A stretch of 64,000 nt of DNA from Austropuccinia psidii. Its lineage: Eukaryota; Basidiomycota; Pucciniomycetes; Pucciniales; Sphaerophragmiaceae. The stretch is from assembly GCA_023105745.1 (NCBI GenBank), contig JALGQZ010000002.1, forward strand, positions 79,873,785-79,937,784, written 5' to 3'. Of this stretch, positions 12,401 through 23,091 are shown one piece after another (the first letter of the stretch is position 1; each line of letters begins with the position of its first letter). The position numbers and the translations under genes were made by a program. The notes below the pieces were generated by a model. It was not told the DNA's origin. It did not search any database and saw only the letters and a program-made list of their open reading frames with translations.

Positions 12401-15218
12401 TGATATGTTTCTCAATCTCTTTCCTGGTCTCCAGACTTGCTGGGTAAGGAGGTCTCCTTAACATGGGTGGATAAGGCCTTTCTACATCCAGATATAGTTC
12501 TATATCATGGCCTTTGATCTTGCCTAATGGTTCTTCACCAATGGCAAATGCTGGTCTATTCTTCCTCAGCATCTTCAGTAAACTTAACTTTTGTTTACTG
12601 GTGAGGGTAGTGCTAAACTGTCCCTCTCTGAATTCTTTCAGAAGTTCTTCCAGTGGGTCCTGAGAAGATATCTGGTATATATCAAGAGAAAATTTCTTTT
12701 CCTTGTTAGTACCAATGGTAATATGCCTATTTTTACTATTGTAAATATCTATTCCATAAATCCTCTGGTAATCTGTTCCCAGTAAAAACCCTTGGATGTG
12801 GGCATTACCTTTTCTGTGGGGTATAATTATCTCTTTGATAATTGTCCCAATAGAGGTCATCTTTCCAGATGCACTCTTAAAGTTCTTTGCCCTGGTGGGC
12901 AAGAGTTCTTTTTCCCAGTTTGGGAAGTGGTTATCCAGATAATTTCTGGCCACTATGGAGCAGTGTGCTCCACTGTCAATGATCAGTGGATGCTGAGCAT
13001 TGTCAATACATACAGTCATTTTTGTGGCTGTTCCATGTATGTATGCCATTCCTTTGGTTGGTGTAACCAGGAATGTTTGTGCATCTTGTGTATGTTTACA
13101 CAAATTCTTGTTGTCAGTGTCTTGTGGCATGCCTGCTTCCAACTGTATATCCTGGATTTCTAGTGGGGTTTCCTCTTGGTATTCCACTAGAAATTCCTCT
13201 CTTGGGTCTTGATCCTCATCAGATGGTTCTCTAATGGCATCACCCATAGAGTCTGATTCAGAATCCTCTGTTGGAGGTTCTTCTTCAGGGACTTTTTCTA
13301 TAGCATAGACTTTCTTCTTTGCTTTTGGACAGTTGTTGGCATAGTGGTCTGTTGAACCACAATTGTGACAAGAATTCTTATTCTTTGCCACTTCTGCCAC
13401 TCTTTCTCTGGGTTTGTCTTTAAACTCCACCCTGAAAGGTTGTTTCTCTTTGAAACTACTGCTTCTATATGGGGTGAATTTCCCTATATTAGTCCTTTTC
13501 CTTATGTCTTGTAAGGTATTGGCTATATCATCTAGAGTGCAATTTTGGTTGCATCTGCACTTTACTGCATGCTCTAGTTCTCCTGGCAGTTGTGTCAGAA
13601 GTTTATGATTCCTCATTTGAATGTTCATTTGGGGATCAATGGCTTTAAGTCTTTTAGACTGTCTAAGACACCACTCATATGGATCTTTGTCCACAGAGTA
13701 TTTGTCATTTTCAAATGACATGGTCTTTTGCCATATCCAAGTTCCATTACTGTACTTTTGGATTATTTGACTCTTCCACCATGGCCAATTTCTTCTGCCA
13801 TGGATTTCTTTCATTTCAGTGTACCATATATTTGCATGACCTTTAAATGCAGTATTCAGTCTAGCAGTAATCCAGTAATCTGGTATGCTTGGTACATCAA
13901 TGAAGAGTCCATCAATATAATCTATGAGTTCCATATGATCATATTCTCCTGATCCAGAGAATTTGGGCCAGTTTGAGGCCTCAGGAAGCTGTTTCAAGGC
14001 TTCCTTCTCTGAATAAGACATGCCATCTCCATCCTGGTATTGTGATGGAGATCTTGCCTTATTCAACAACATGGCATCTGGTTTGATGTCATCTGGTTGA
14101 TATGGATTCTTCATAGCTTGGCCTTGTGGTTGGGGCTTTAAGCTATGGTAGGCATCAAACAATTTGTTGATGTCTTGGTTCAGACACTCCCTGTCCCTGC
14201 TACTATGGTGTTGTTCTTCAGAGACTTGATTCAGTCTCTTGTTGGTTTCTTCAGAGGCTTTGTTCAGTTGAGCATATCCTTCCTGAAGGTTTTTAACTAT
14301 CTGCTCCAATGAGGCTTGAGTTTTTCTCATCCTCTCTTGGGCAGCTGCAAATTCTGTAGCCTGCTTTGCAGATTGCTCATCATATTGGGACATTTGTAAC
14401 CACAGTGTGTCACTGTTGATGTTACTCTCAGATGTGATAATGTTATTTTCAGTCTGAGTGGGGGTAATGTTTCTATTACTAGGACTACTGATTCTAGAGT
14501 GGTTTACAACTACTTCTGGTTCTTGTGTACTTCTTTTACCAAATCTAACAGCTTCTGGATCATGGGGTCTGACTCTTTCCTCCTCTGGTTGAAGGAGGCT
14601 TTGTTCTTGCCCTTGTTGCCTTGTCTTCTCCTGGAAACTTCCTGGAATTGTGAAGAATGGTGACTCTTGGCCACTGATCTGCTGGTTTCTGAATGGTGTG
14701 AAGCCACTGGAGAGCTGATTTGGCATGCTCCTTGTGAACCTGAAGGAATCTGAGTAGGCCCTGTCTGGGTTAACTGTTCTTCTATAGCTTGGATAGTGGC
14801 TTGATTCTCCCTTATCCTCTGTGCCCTTGCCTCCAGGAGTCTGTGCTGCCTGGTAGGATTCCAACCCTTGGTGATTACCATAAGGTCTTTGAACTCTATC
14901 TCTTTGAGACAGATCTTCTGGCAACTTGATCCCAGTTCTTCCCAGTGAGTTGCTAGGTTGAACCTCTTGTTGTCCATGCTCCATTGAAACAAATCTTTGA
15001 GGAGTTGGTGGATTTGAAGAACTTAATCCATATACTTCCAGTCCTCTGGTTTGAGGTTTCTGTTGAACTGGAGTGTGAATGGCAAGTTTGATATTATCTC
15101 CCTCATTGTTTTGCCATCCACCACTGTGTCCAATGTGTCTTCTGGTTCTAGACATTCCTGCTCTATCCTCTGGCTGGTTCCTTTGGAAGCCAAGGTCTCT
15201 GAGGTATGCAGGGGACAT
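9412..15218 (-). pseudogene. Element B Gag-Pol polyprotein with one frameshift
   Basis: One frame runs unbroken for about 1,750 codons. It holds a Gag capsid region, a canonical zinc knuckle [14 protein letters not shown] (about 13370-13330), protease IDSGA (about 12985), reverse transcriptase YIDD (about 11995), RNase H, and integrase with HHCC and D-D-E (MDWVT, SDRDPKF, DGLAERM). A single-base indel near 10000 then shifts the integrase C-terminus into the frame that ends at 9412 with a chromo-like tail. Alignment with A places the shift just after an IHP motif. The first ATG in this frame is at 15216-15218, but the region to 14510 overlaps ORF1. The first Met after the ORF1 stop is at 14391-14393, so the true start is undecided. 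This is one of the two best-preserved elements here. Confidence 0.92.
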
Positions 15219-16116
15219 ATCAGTGTTTGCAAGCAGTCGAAAACTTTATGTTCTTAGGGTATTTAACTTTGACTGTGCCTTGTACAAATTTGTTATCTGC
15301 TGATTTGGGCAGTTTGCCTTTGGAGGTTACAACTGGGTTAATAATTGTAATCTTCCCTGTACAAGTGGTTAAGGTTGGTTTACCTTGTATTGAAGCAGAG
15401 TTTCGTGGTTTTCTACTCCTCTGAGTGGCTATTGGTGTCCACTTCTTGGCTGTAATGAGGCCTTCACTAAGCCTTTTTCCTTTACCCTTGCTGCCCTCTG
15501 GTTCTGAGGGTGTCACTGGTGTGTTGGCCTGTGACTGGGTTTCAAGTGGGATGTAGTTTTCTTCCACTGAATCAAAACAGGAAAAAGAGGGCTTATGTCA
15601 GTTAAGACTTCTTAAAAGGCTGGTTTTGCACGTCTAAGAATGGCCTCTGGGCTTGTATATTATTACAATATTCCCTTGTATAATGACAGTGTAATTGAAT
15701 TAACAATTTCACGTCAAAAATACAGCTTATGGTGCCCTGTCACACTGTTTGTGTGCCAGTATCCCACAGATACACTTGTGGTTTTCAAGTGTATTCTGTA
15801 CAAGTGGTTTTGTATAAGTGTTATTGAGTCAACAATACACTTAATCCACGCCTCAACTGATGGTTTTTCAGTCAGAGGTGTCCTTATTCAGTCAAGAATA
15901 CAGGACTTATTAATGGCTGATGTGTTTTTATATACAAAACACGCCAAAAAATAATTATTTTCAGTGGGTATTAGCCACGTGAAAACACCTCTTTTATAAT
16001 ATGAGTATATAAAAAAAGGATAAAAATATATAAAATATATATATTTAAATGGAAATTACGCGTAAAAAAGATAAAACAATGTGTTAATAAGTCATAAAAA
16101 AGAGAAAAGACTTACT
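14510..16116 (-). pseudogene. Element B ORF1: spliced upstream protein, start codon split by intron 1
   Basis: The predicted start is A at 16116 joined to TG at 15566-15565, giving ATGGAAGAA. The next exon stays open to 15220 (about 115 codons; basic, Ser/Pro-rich). A second stretch, 15190-14510, in another frame, follows an acceptor-like TACCTCAG, reaches a helical segment and ends in Lys/Gln-rich sequence at TAG 14510-14512; one TAA (15023-15025) interrupts it. GWNPT in B may correspond to GWSPL in ORF1 of A. I could not find the donor joining the two stretches in the phase seen in A and J, so the middle of the model is open. Function unknown. Confidence 0.5.
15567..16115 (-). other. Element B predicted intron 1 (549 nt)
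   Basis: Donor CAA/GTAAGT has its GT at 16115-16114; the acceptor is TTTTGATTCAG ending at 15567. The donor lies about 30 nt past the primer binding site, so splicing would leave the binding site in exon 1 and remove the AT-rich leader. The joined exons create an ATG absent from unspliced RNA. Confidence 0.65.
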
Positions 16117-16146
16117 TGTAAGGTCCAAAAAAGTTAAAAAAAACAC

Positions 16147-16159
16147 GGCCAGGCCCCCA
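16147..16159 (-). promoter_or_regulatory. Element B primer binding site
   Basis: On the minus strand TGGGGGCCTGGCC begins 3 nt after the 5' LTR. C carries close variants at the same place (TGGGGACCTGGCC and TGGGGGCCTGGCG). A leading TGG fits pairing with a tRNA CCA end; I cannot name the tRNA. Confidence 0.7.
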
Positions 16160-16162
16160 AAA

Positions 16163-17605
16163 TGTCAGGCTGAGTCTATGATAAAGGTGTATATGAGTAT
16201 TTACAAGCTTCAACTATGACTGTGACACGGTAAAAATGGTTTTAAAAGATGATAAGATTGATAATAAATGATATAATTTAAGATTTAAAGGGCTTTACTA
16301 TAAAGATATAGTGGTGGTGAGCACAGGCTGTTGAAAGCCCTGGGTGCAGCTTTACCTGTTGGATTACAATAATAAAGAGTACAATACTTTAAATTAAGAG
16401 TATACCTGATTATTTAACCAAGAGTAAAACTTTTTTTGACAGTTTACTACGTAGGTTATTCAAGAGCAGGATGAGGAAAGGTTTTTGGCTGTGAAAAGCC
16501 CTCCTTTTATCCTGAAATTGAGGTGGAAAGGCTGCTAGACCTTTCCACGTAGAGGAAGTGAAGATTTTTCACTCTCCAGGACAGGCTTGTGGTTTGCAAA
16601 CAGCCTGTATACCCTGTATTGGGCTCAGATGTGGTTTTGAAACCACATCTGGGCAGTTTTCACCAATACAGGGTGAAAATTTTCATCTGGGGACCTCACA
16701 GCCTGATTCTGACGTGTATGATGCGTAGAATGCTGTACAGAAGCTGTATGGGACCCCAGTATTGACTGACATATGAGGTATTGAAGTAAAAACATGCTTC
16801 TTTGTCTATTTGACACCTCATATTCATGGTTATGGGATATTATCCCATGGTAAGGCTGTATCTGACAGCAGGTGGGATTTTGACCTTAAAATGGTCATAA
16901 CTCTTTCAGTTTTTGAGATATCAAGCTCAACGTTGGTTCATTGAATAGCCCTGTATGAGCCCTACACAATGGTACCCAGTTTGACATGGTTATCATTAAA
17001 TATGACAAAGTTATCCCATGTACAAGTATTTTTGTACATTGGCGTGGTCTGGTCAAAAGCTGTATTAAGCTTGTTTGGCCAATAACTTCTGTTGTAGTTG
17101 AGTTATGAGGAAATGGATGGCACCATCAGATAGCCCTGATTGTTCTCTTTCCAAAAAGACCCCACTTTAGGTATCTCACACTAAAACTGTAAAAGTTAGA
17201 TGAGAGGTGAATGTTTTGTTCACCCTTATTTGGTCTGAATTTGACCATAACTCAAGTAATACTGGTGCTGGCTCATTTTGGCTGGTACCATTGGATAGCC
17301 CTGGCTTAGAGCTTCATTTTGAATACCCATTTGATGGGGTTAAGCCTCTCCTTCTAGATTTTAGATGAGAGGTGAAAATTAAGGTTTATGCTCAGCAATA
17401 ACTTTGAGCAGGAATAACTTTGTTATTTCTTGTCCTATGGTGATGGGACTTATATTTTCAGGAAGAGGTGAGTTTCCTCTTTCTTTTGATACCTTTTGAG
17501 CCAATTTGGCTCAGCTCCATGTTTTGGTGGTATTTTGGCTATACCATTGGTTTATGGTATTTTGGCTGTCATGCTTGTGCTCTGGTTTTGAGTCACAGGC
17601 TGACA
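16163..17605 (-). repeat. Element B 5' LTR
   Basis: Matches 7949-9386 with about 25 substitutions and a small indel near 16322. Several differences are CpG against TpG or CpA, for example near 8584, 8799 and 9109 of the other copy. Confidence 0.95.
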
Positions 17606-17967
17606 AATAAGTTCTTTGGAGTATTAGTGAGTCATTTATCTTTAATTCTTAAAGTTTTTCTCTAGTAATAGTTTTCTTCAAGAATTATCTTTATAATTAT
17701 TCTTGTAAAAGATAATTATATATTAAAATAATTTTATTATTTTAATAAAAGAAGTTTTTATTATTAAATTCTTCTTGTAATTGATTCTTGTAGACAATTA
17801 CTGCTCACAGTTATATTCACTAGTAGTGTATAACACGTGAAAGAAATAATTTTATAATTATTTAATTGTGGTTATAATAATTTTTTTATTATTATATTTC
17901 ATAAGAACAGACATAGTACTGTTGATCAATAGTAATATTATCATCAGTTTCATAGTCACATCTTACA
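17606..17967 (+). repeat. Element A 3' LTR, right part
   Basis: It begins with the duplicated AATAA, continues the lineage 1 LTR with a gap-free match to 63620-63979, and ends in CATCTTACA. Confidence 0.95.
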
Positions 17968-19423
17968 AAATTGGCCATTGTCATGTTTTATGGCCTTAAT
18001 GGTCATTTTATCATCTGAGGCCAACTGGGCCCCTTCACCATCATCAAGCCATTATAGGCTTTCTCTTTGCTTTTGGGCAACTTGGGTATTTTCCATACAA
18101 CAGGGAAAATACAGCCCAAAAGCCTGTATTTGGATTTTTAAGCTTTAAATACAGTTTGTGCACTTTGATGCATTTTGCGCATTTGGCTTTATTAAGCCAT
18201 TTAGGCCATATTTCTCATGTATTATGTGAAATATGCCCAAAAGGCCATATCAGGCCTTTTGGGGCTTAGCTACCAGGCTTGTGCATTTTGTGCATTTTGT
18301 GCACTTTTGCACATTTCTGCACACTTTGACCCAAATACAGTTTTAAAGATGTATTAGCTGTATTTGGCCAAAAACCCAAAAATGGCCAAATCACTCAAAA
18401 GACACTTTCTCACCTCTGAATCCTTCCAAACCCAAATTTCATTCATATCCTCCTGACATCATCTCAAAAGCCTTTTGGCCCATTTCAACCTTCAATAACC
18501 AAAAGTGCCATATATGGTGTTATGCACCCTTATGCATCTTTTTTCAGCAGCAATCTAATGGTGGCAATTTCAAATGGTTATTTCAACTTTTCAACAGGTC
18601 ATAAAGGCACACCTTCCAGAGGATTCATCAAGGCTCAAGGGCAAGTGTCACAATCTCAGATACCAATGACACCATCAAGCAATCAATGGTTATTCTCACT
18701 CACAGTATTCCTCCAAGGGAATATTGGCTGTTCATTCTCAAGGGATATTCCAGAGGCAGTTATCAAACCAGTAGTCAAGTGTCAATGCTCCATCAATCCT
18801 ACTTGGCAACCACATTCATTTCAATACAGTTTGGATTCAACAAGACCTGTGTTTCAATCATACATCATGGGACAATCATTTAACACAGTTCATTTCCCAA
18901 TCTGGAAAGGTATGCACTCCATCAGACAATCAATACAGCTTCAAGGATTCAATACAGACCAGCTGTCAGCCTGAAGGAGTCAAGCTCTCAACCTTTTACA
19001 TATACCAGCCTCCTTTGACCCTGGGGGGCTTTCCCCCAGTTAATTAATATATTTTGATTTTATTTTATATTTATTTATCTTATCATTTTTGTTAAGTTAA
19101 TACTGATATTATCAGGTCAGTCATTTAGCACCTTTTCTCCTTTCTTTCTTTGCCTGTCAATGGATATTTGGTGGTAATATCCTTACTAATCCCATTGTTC
19201 ATTTTGGCAGGTTGAAACAGTGATTAAGGACTTACTTGGTTGGCTCCTTGGCCAATTGGCTTCCCATTTCTCTTATTGCATGTCATCTTTGTACTTGTAT
19301 TCTTCTTAGAAAAATTCAATTGTTTATTTTTATTTTGTTTATTCTTTGGAGTCTTCCAAGTGAGCTCCCTTATTGCTGAGTGCCAGGCCACTCTTGTTTT
19401 TCTGTCCAAGAGCCCCTGTGACA
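17968..19423 (+). repeat. LTR G: right part of a lineage 3 LTR, entered by A
   Basis: It ends in GAGCCCCTGTGACA like the D and E LTRs. It carries the CTGGGGGG...CCCCCAG hairpin (about 19021-19040), the AGTTAATTAATATA sequence next to it, and a GTGAGC donor-like site at 19360-19365. The left part holds repeated GCGCA and GTGCA runs and CTGTATT motifs. Position 19424-19428 (CTGGG) is the likely right target-site copy in F gag. Whether G was a solo LTR or part of a full element cannot be told. Open frames inside it, such as 18522-18974, look like chance. Confidence 0.85.
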
Positions 19424-19596
19424 CTGGGTAAGGAGAAGACCATAGAACTCTTAGGAGGGTGGAGCCCATTTCCTTGCAAAGAAAAGGTCAAAAAGACAAA
19501 GAGAAGGTTGAAGAACCAAAGTATTTTATCTGTAGACCACAAGAAGGAATTGGAAATTACCCCAGCTTTGGAAGAAGGTCCAGTGGCTTCTACCAG
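19424..19596 (+). pseudogene. Element F: gag/ORF1 fragment left of the solo LTR
   Basis: About 170 bases align with element A from near 887 to 1060 (the AAGACCATAGAACTCTTAGG region) at high identity with scattered differences. The fragment is bounded on the left by LTR G, with CTGGG shared with the A sequence, and on the right by ACCAG, the target site of the solo LTR. It continues at 40717. Confidence 0.85.
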
Positions 19597-20256
19597 TGTA
19601 AGATGTGTCTATGAAACTGTTGATAATATTACTATTAATCAACAGTAATATGACTGTTCTTATGAAATATGATAATAAAAAATTATTATAACCACAATTA
19701 AATAATCAAGGAATTATTTCTTTTACGTGTTATACACTACTAGTGATTATAACAGTAAGCAGTAATTGTCTATAAGAATCAATTACAAGAAGAATTTAAC
19801 AATAACAAATTATTTTTATTAAAATAATAAAATTATTTTAATATATAATTATCTTTTACAAGAATAATTAGAAAGATAACTCTTGAAGAAAACTATTACT
19901 AGAGAAAAACTTTAATAATTAAGATAAATCACTCACTATTAATCCAATGAACCTTTTAGAAGATAATAGTTGAGAGATTTGACATAGAATTGTGGATTTT
20001 GATCAATCAAGATTGATTTATTACAGTATTACAACAATATATAGTTGATTTTGATTATTTCAAGTCTTTATGATTGATTCCTGAAAGAATAAAACATTTA
20101 AGCAAGGTTTTAACTAATACTTACTTGGGGGTACCAAAGGTATAATTGAATAATGTGATTATTTGAAAAAAACAGCAAGAGGCAGCCTCTTTTAAGTCTA
20201 AGACAGCTCACAGAGGCGTGCCATAGAGAAAAATGAAAAACCAGTGAGTGAGAAAA
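19597..20256 (-). repeat. Lineage 1 solo LTR, left part (minus orientation)
   Basis: It starts TGTAAGATGTG, the inverted end of the lineage 1 LTR, directly after ACCAG (19592-19596). It is split by D and resumes at 39465. The GTAAGT donor is kept (inverted, 20120-20124). No internal region belongs to it, so it is a solo LTR left by LTR-LTR recombination. Confidence 0.9.
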
Positions 20257-20959
20257 TGTCACAGCCAAGGAGGCAGGGGCATTACCAATCATCTTCAACA
20301 ATCATTACCTCATTGATACCCTTCAAAACCCAATCAGCAACAATCATTATTTCATGGATACCCTTCAAAACCCAATCAGCAAGGGGGTTTCATTCTACAT
20401 TCTCCAAATACAGTTTTCAGACCTCAATACAGTTTCATACAGGCAAGACCCAAATACAGGCGCAAATACCTGTATTGACTGTATAACCTGTATTGGATTC
20501 ATCAATACAGGATTCAATCCCACATACAGGCCAGTATCTCAACACTCAAACTCCAAGGCTGGTATTTCTCACATATACCAGCCCCTCTTCATCCGCCTGG
20601 GGGTTTTTCCCCCAGTTAATTAAGATATTGGATTTATTATTTAATATTATTTGATTATTTATTAAGTTAGTCTTTGCCTTCCCTCACCTGTTCAGTAGAG
20701 TCCTGGTGGCCGTATCCTTTATTAATCCTTTTCTCTTTTCTGAACAGGCTGAAACAGTGGTACAGGATTATTTGTGGTTGGCTCTTTATTATTGCTTTTG
20801 TTTTGTCTCTCTTATCTTTTATGCTTATTATTTTATGACTAGGAATTTATCCTCTTACTCCATTACTCTTATCATTTGAGTATTTCTTCTGAGCCCTCCA
20901 TAAGTAAGTCTGTTCACTCAGTGCCAGGCCCTCTTCATTTTAGAAGAGCCCCTGTGACA
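20257..20959 (+). repeat. Element D 5' LTR (703 bp)
   Basis: It begins TGTCACAGCC and ends CCCCTGTGACA. Inside are clustered AATACAGG/CCTGTATT motifs (20395-20530), a TATA-like CATATACC (about 20571), a CTGGGGG-TTTTT-CCCCCAG hairpin (about 20597-20615), and a GTAAGT donor-like site (20904-20909). It is 76 bp shorter than the 3' LTR through deletions among short direct repeats. Confidence 0.93.
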
Positions 20960-21733
20960 TTATTTTAATTAACTCATAATTGCTTCTTTTCCTTTCACTC
21001 ATTTTATTCATTTATCTCATTCTTAAATTATGATTTTTTCATGATTTTATGACTTTTTATGATTTTTATGATTTTTCTCTCTTATCAATTTTCATCTCAT
21101 TCATTTTATTCAAATGAAAATTGATTCTCTTCCTCATTTCAAAAATTCTGCTGACCATTTCACTTTATTCTTTATCATTCTAATTTCTCTTTTGTCTGAA
21201 TTCAGGTTTTTATCAGGTTATTTGAGTGGAATTATTTGGGTTAATTGATTCATCATTCAGGGGCTTTATTGATTTGGGGTATTCAGTGATTTTGGTTTTG
21301 AAATTTCTCAAGATTATTGATTGATTGATTGATTCCTCAAGACATTGATTTCACCTCAAGATTTTGAATTGACCTGATTGATTTGATTTGATTTGATTCT
21401 TCAAGATACCTGATTTATCCTCAAGATTTGATTTGATTTATTGATTTGAATTTGATTCCTCAAGAAAATTGAATTGATTTTTGAAGATATTGATTGAATT
21501 CCTGAAGACTTAATTGATTTGATTTTGATTGACTTGATTTGACTTATTGATTGAAATTGATCATTCATAAGAATTTGACTTTGTCATCTTCACTCTTCAA
21601 GATTTATTCATATTGATTCACTTCAAGACTATTGATTGATTTCTCAAGTTCATCAATATTCTCATTTGATTGTTTTGGTCAAGCCTTATTTTATTCAAAG
21701 TATCATCAAGTTTTTATTCATTCTTCTTTCATA
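20960..21733 (+). promoter_or_regulatory. Element D leader: self-primer binding site and TTGATT/CTCAAGA repeats
   Basis: TATTTTAATTAACT (20961-20974), one base past the LTR, is the exact complement of AGTTAATTAAAATA in the D 3' LTR (39093-39106) and has one mismatch to the 5' LTR (20614-20627). From about 21250 to 21650 the leader is a degenerate tandem array of TTGATT and CTCAAGA units, also present in E and H. A cluster of short ATG-stop frames lies near 21045-21080. No gene is seen. Confidence 0.7.
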
Positions 21734-23091
21734 ATGCCAGTTAAGCATAGCCCACCAGCCAATAATACAAGATCCCAGAGACATCAAGCTGTTCTCACTC
21801 CTACACCAAGGGCTCCTCTTGACCGCACACCATCAGTTCATCAACTGAGTGCAAATTTGGACAGAGTACCACAAATGGAAGGAGCAGCACCCTCCAGAAG
21901 AGGAGGTGTGAAGTCTAGAAGATCAAGATCATTCTCTGGACTATTGGGTGGTTATCCTGGTGTTTCTCAAGGGCCTAGAAGTAGATTGGGGGAAGCTGAA
22001 GATGAGGAGGGGGAGGAGTCTGTGGAAGAGGAAGAATCGGAGGAGACTGAAGTGGCAGCTGCCTTGGCAGGTGCTCCTGAAGCTCCTGAGGCTCCAAATC
22101 TAGCCCTTTCTAATCAACTTCTGTCTCTCAAGCTGAACCAAATTTCCTCAAGATGATGGAGCAAATGACTCAGTTTATGGGACAACTCACTCAAGCAGTT
22201 TCCCCAAGGGACACTTCAAAAGTCCCTGCATTCAAGACTCCATCAATGAAGGCACCTGATTCTTTTGATGGTACTAAAGCTCATAAATTGAGAGGATTCA
22301 TTCAATCCTGTCAATTAATCTTTCATAATGACCCAGCAAACTTCTTCTCTGACAGGAAGAAGGTGCTTTACTCAACTTCTTTTCTTACTGGTAGAGCTGG
22401 CAAATGGATTGAACCTTACCTCTCAAATATCTTCAATGAAGACCCTTCTTATCTCCTCAATAACTGGCAGTTATTTGAAACCCAGTTATTCACTCTGTTT
22501 GGTGATCCCAATGAAGTCAGAAAAGCTGAACAAGAGTTGGATAATTTGAGGATGAGGGAAAGTGGTCAAGTTTCCTTGTACATAGCTGATTTCAGAAGTT
22601 TAATGTCAAGAATTGGAGACTGGGGGGAAAGGGCCTATATTCATGTGTATAGAAGAGGCTTGGCATCAAGATTGTTGGACCAATTGGCTTCTCACCCTGG
22701 AACTTTTGATAGCCTTCAAGAACTCATGGATATCACCTTGGAATTAGATACCAGGTACCATGAGAGGCAGAAGGAAAAGGGAAGTCATCAAGAGAAGAAG
22801 CCTCCAATCAGTGAATCCAACTCCTCCAAGCCCCCTCAAAATTCATCATCACAGAAGCCTTATCACAAGAAGAATTAGAAGGGGAAGAATTTTCAAGTGT
22901 CCAAAGACAAGCCTCATGCTGCTCTCCTCAATAAGGACAACAAATTAATTGGTTCTGAAAAGGAGAGGAGGATTAAAGAAGGCTTGTGCAATTATTGTGG
23001 TGGTAAACACCCATTTGAAAAATGTTTCAAGAGGCCTGAAAATAGGCAAGGGTCATCAAAAGGCTTCCCTAGCAAGCAGGGAAAAGCCTGA
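21734..23091 (+). pseudogene. Element D gag, broken
   Basis: The start ATG 21734-21736 (MPVKHSPP) corresponds to that of E and H. A Pro/Arg-rich and then acidic N-terminus leads to the capsid region (about 22240-22700, with SFDGTKAHKLRGFIQSCQ) and a zinc knuckle CX2CX3HX4C (about 22987-23025). It is broken by a frameshift near 22110-22150 and by TAG 22876-22878 where H reads a Lys codon. It ends with TGA 23089-23091, just after a GGGAAAA heptamer. Confidence 0.88.
23079..23085 (+). promoter_or_regulatory. Putative -1 ribosomal frameshift site, element D
   Basis: G GGA AAA in the gag frame, two codons before the gag stop, fits the X XXY YYZ rule. After a -1 slip the frame runs open into pol. 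E and H have the same heptamer at the same place. Confidence 0.65.

Larger units (their letters stand above)
7949..17605 (-). mobile_element. Element B: nearly intact lineage 2 Ty3/gypsy retrotransposon
   Basis: Two LTRs flank a leader, ORF1, Gag-Pol and a purine tract, all on the minus strand. The target-site duplication AATAA is exact (7944-7948 and 17606-17610), and removing B rejoins the lineage 1 LTR of A. By eye the LTRs differ at roughly 25 positions over 1.44 kb, so insertion is fairly recent. Confidence 0.96.
1..17967 (+). mobile_element. Element A: lineage 1 Ty3/gypsy retrotransposon, 5' LTR outside window, split by element B
   Basis: A contains, in order, a leader, spliced ORF1, Gag-Pol, a purine-rich tract and a 3' LTR. 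By alignment with the inverted copy C, the missing 5' LTR should end roughly 60-70 nt before base 1. The 3' LTR is split by B (7949-17605). The first bases after the LTR (17968-17972, AAATT) are the presumed right target-site copy; its partner is outside the window. Confidence 0.93.

Noticed and set aside
18522..18974. 150-codon open frame in LTR G
   Set aside because: Lies within an LTR, lacks recognisable domains, and is absent from other LTRs of the lineage.
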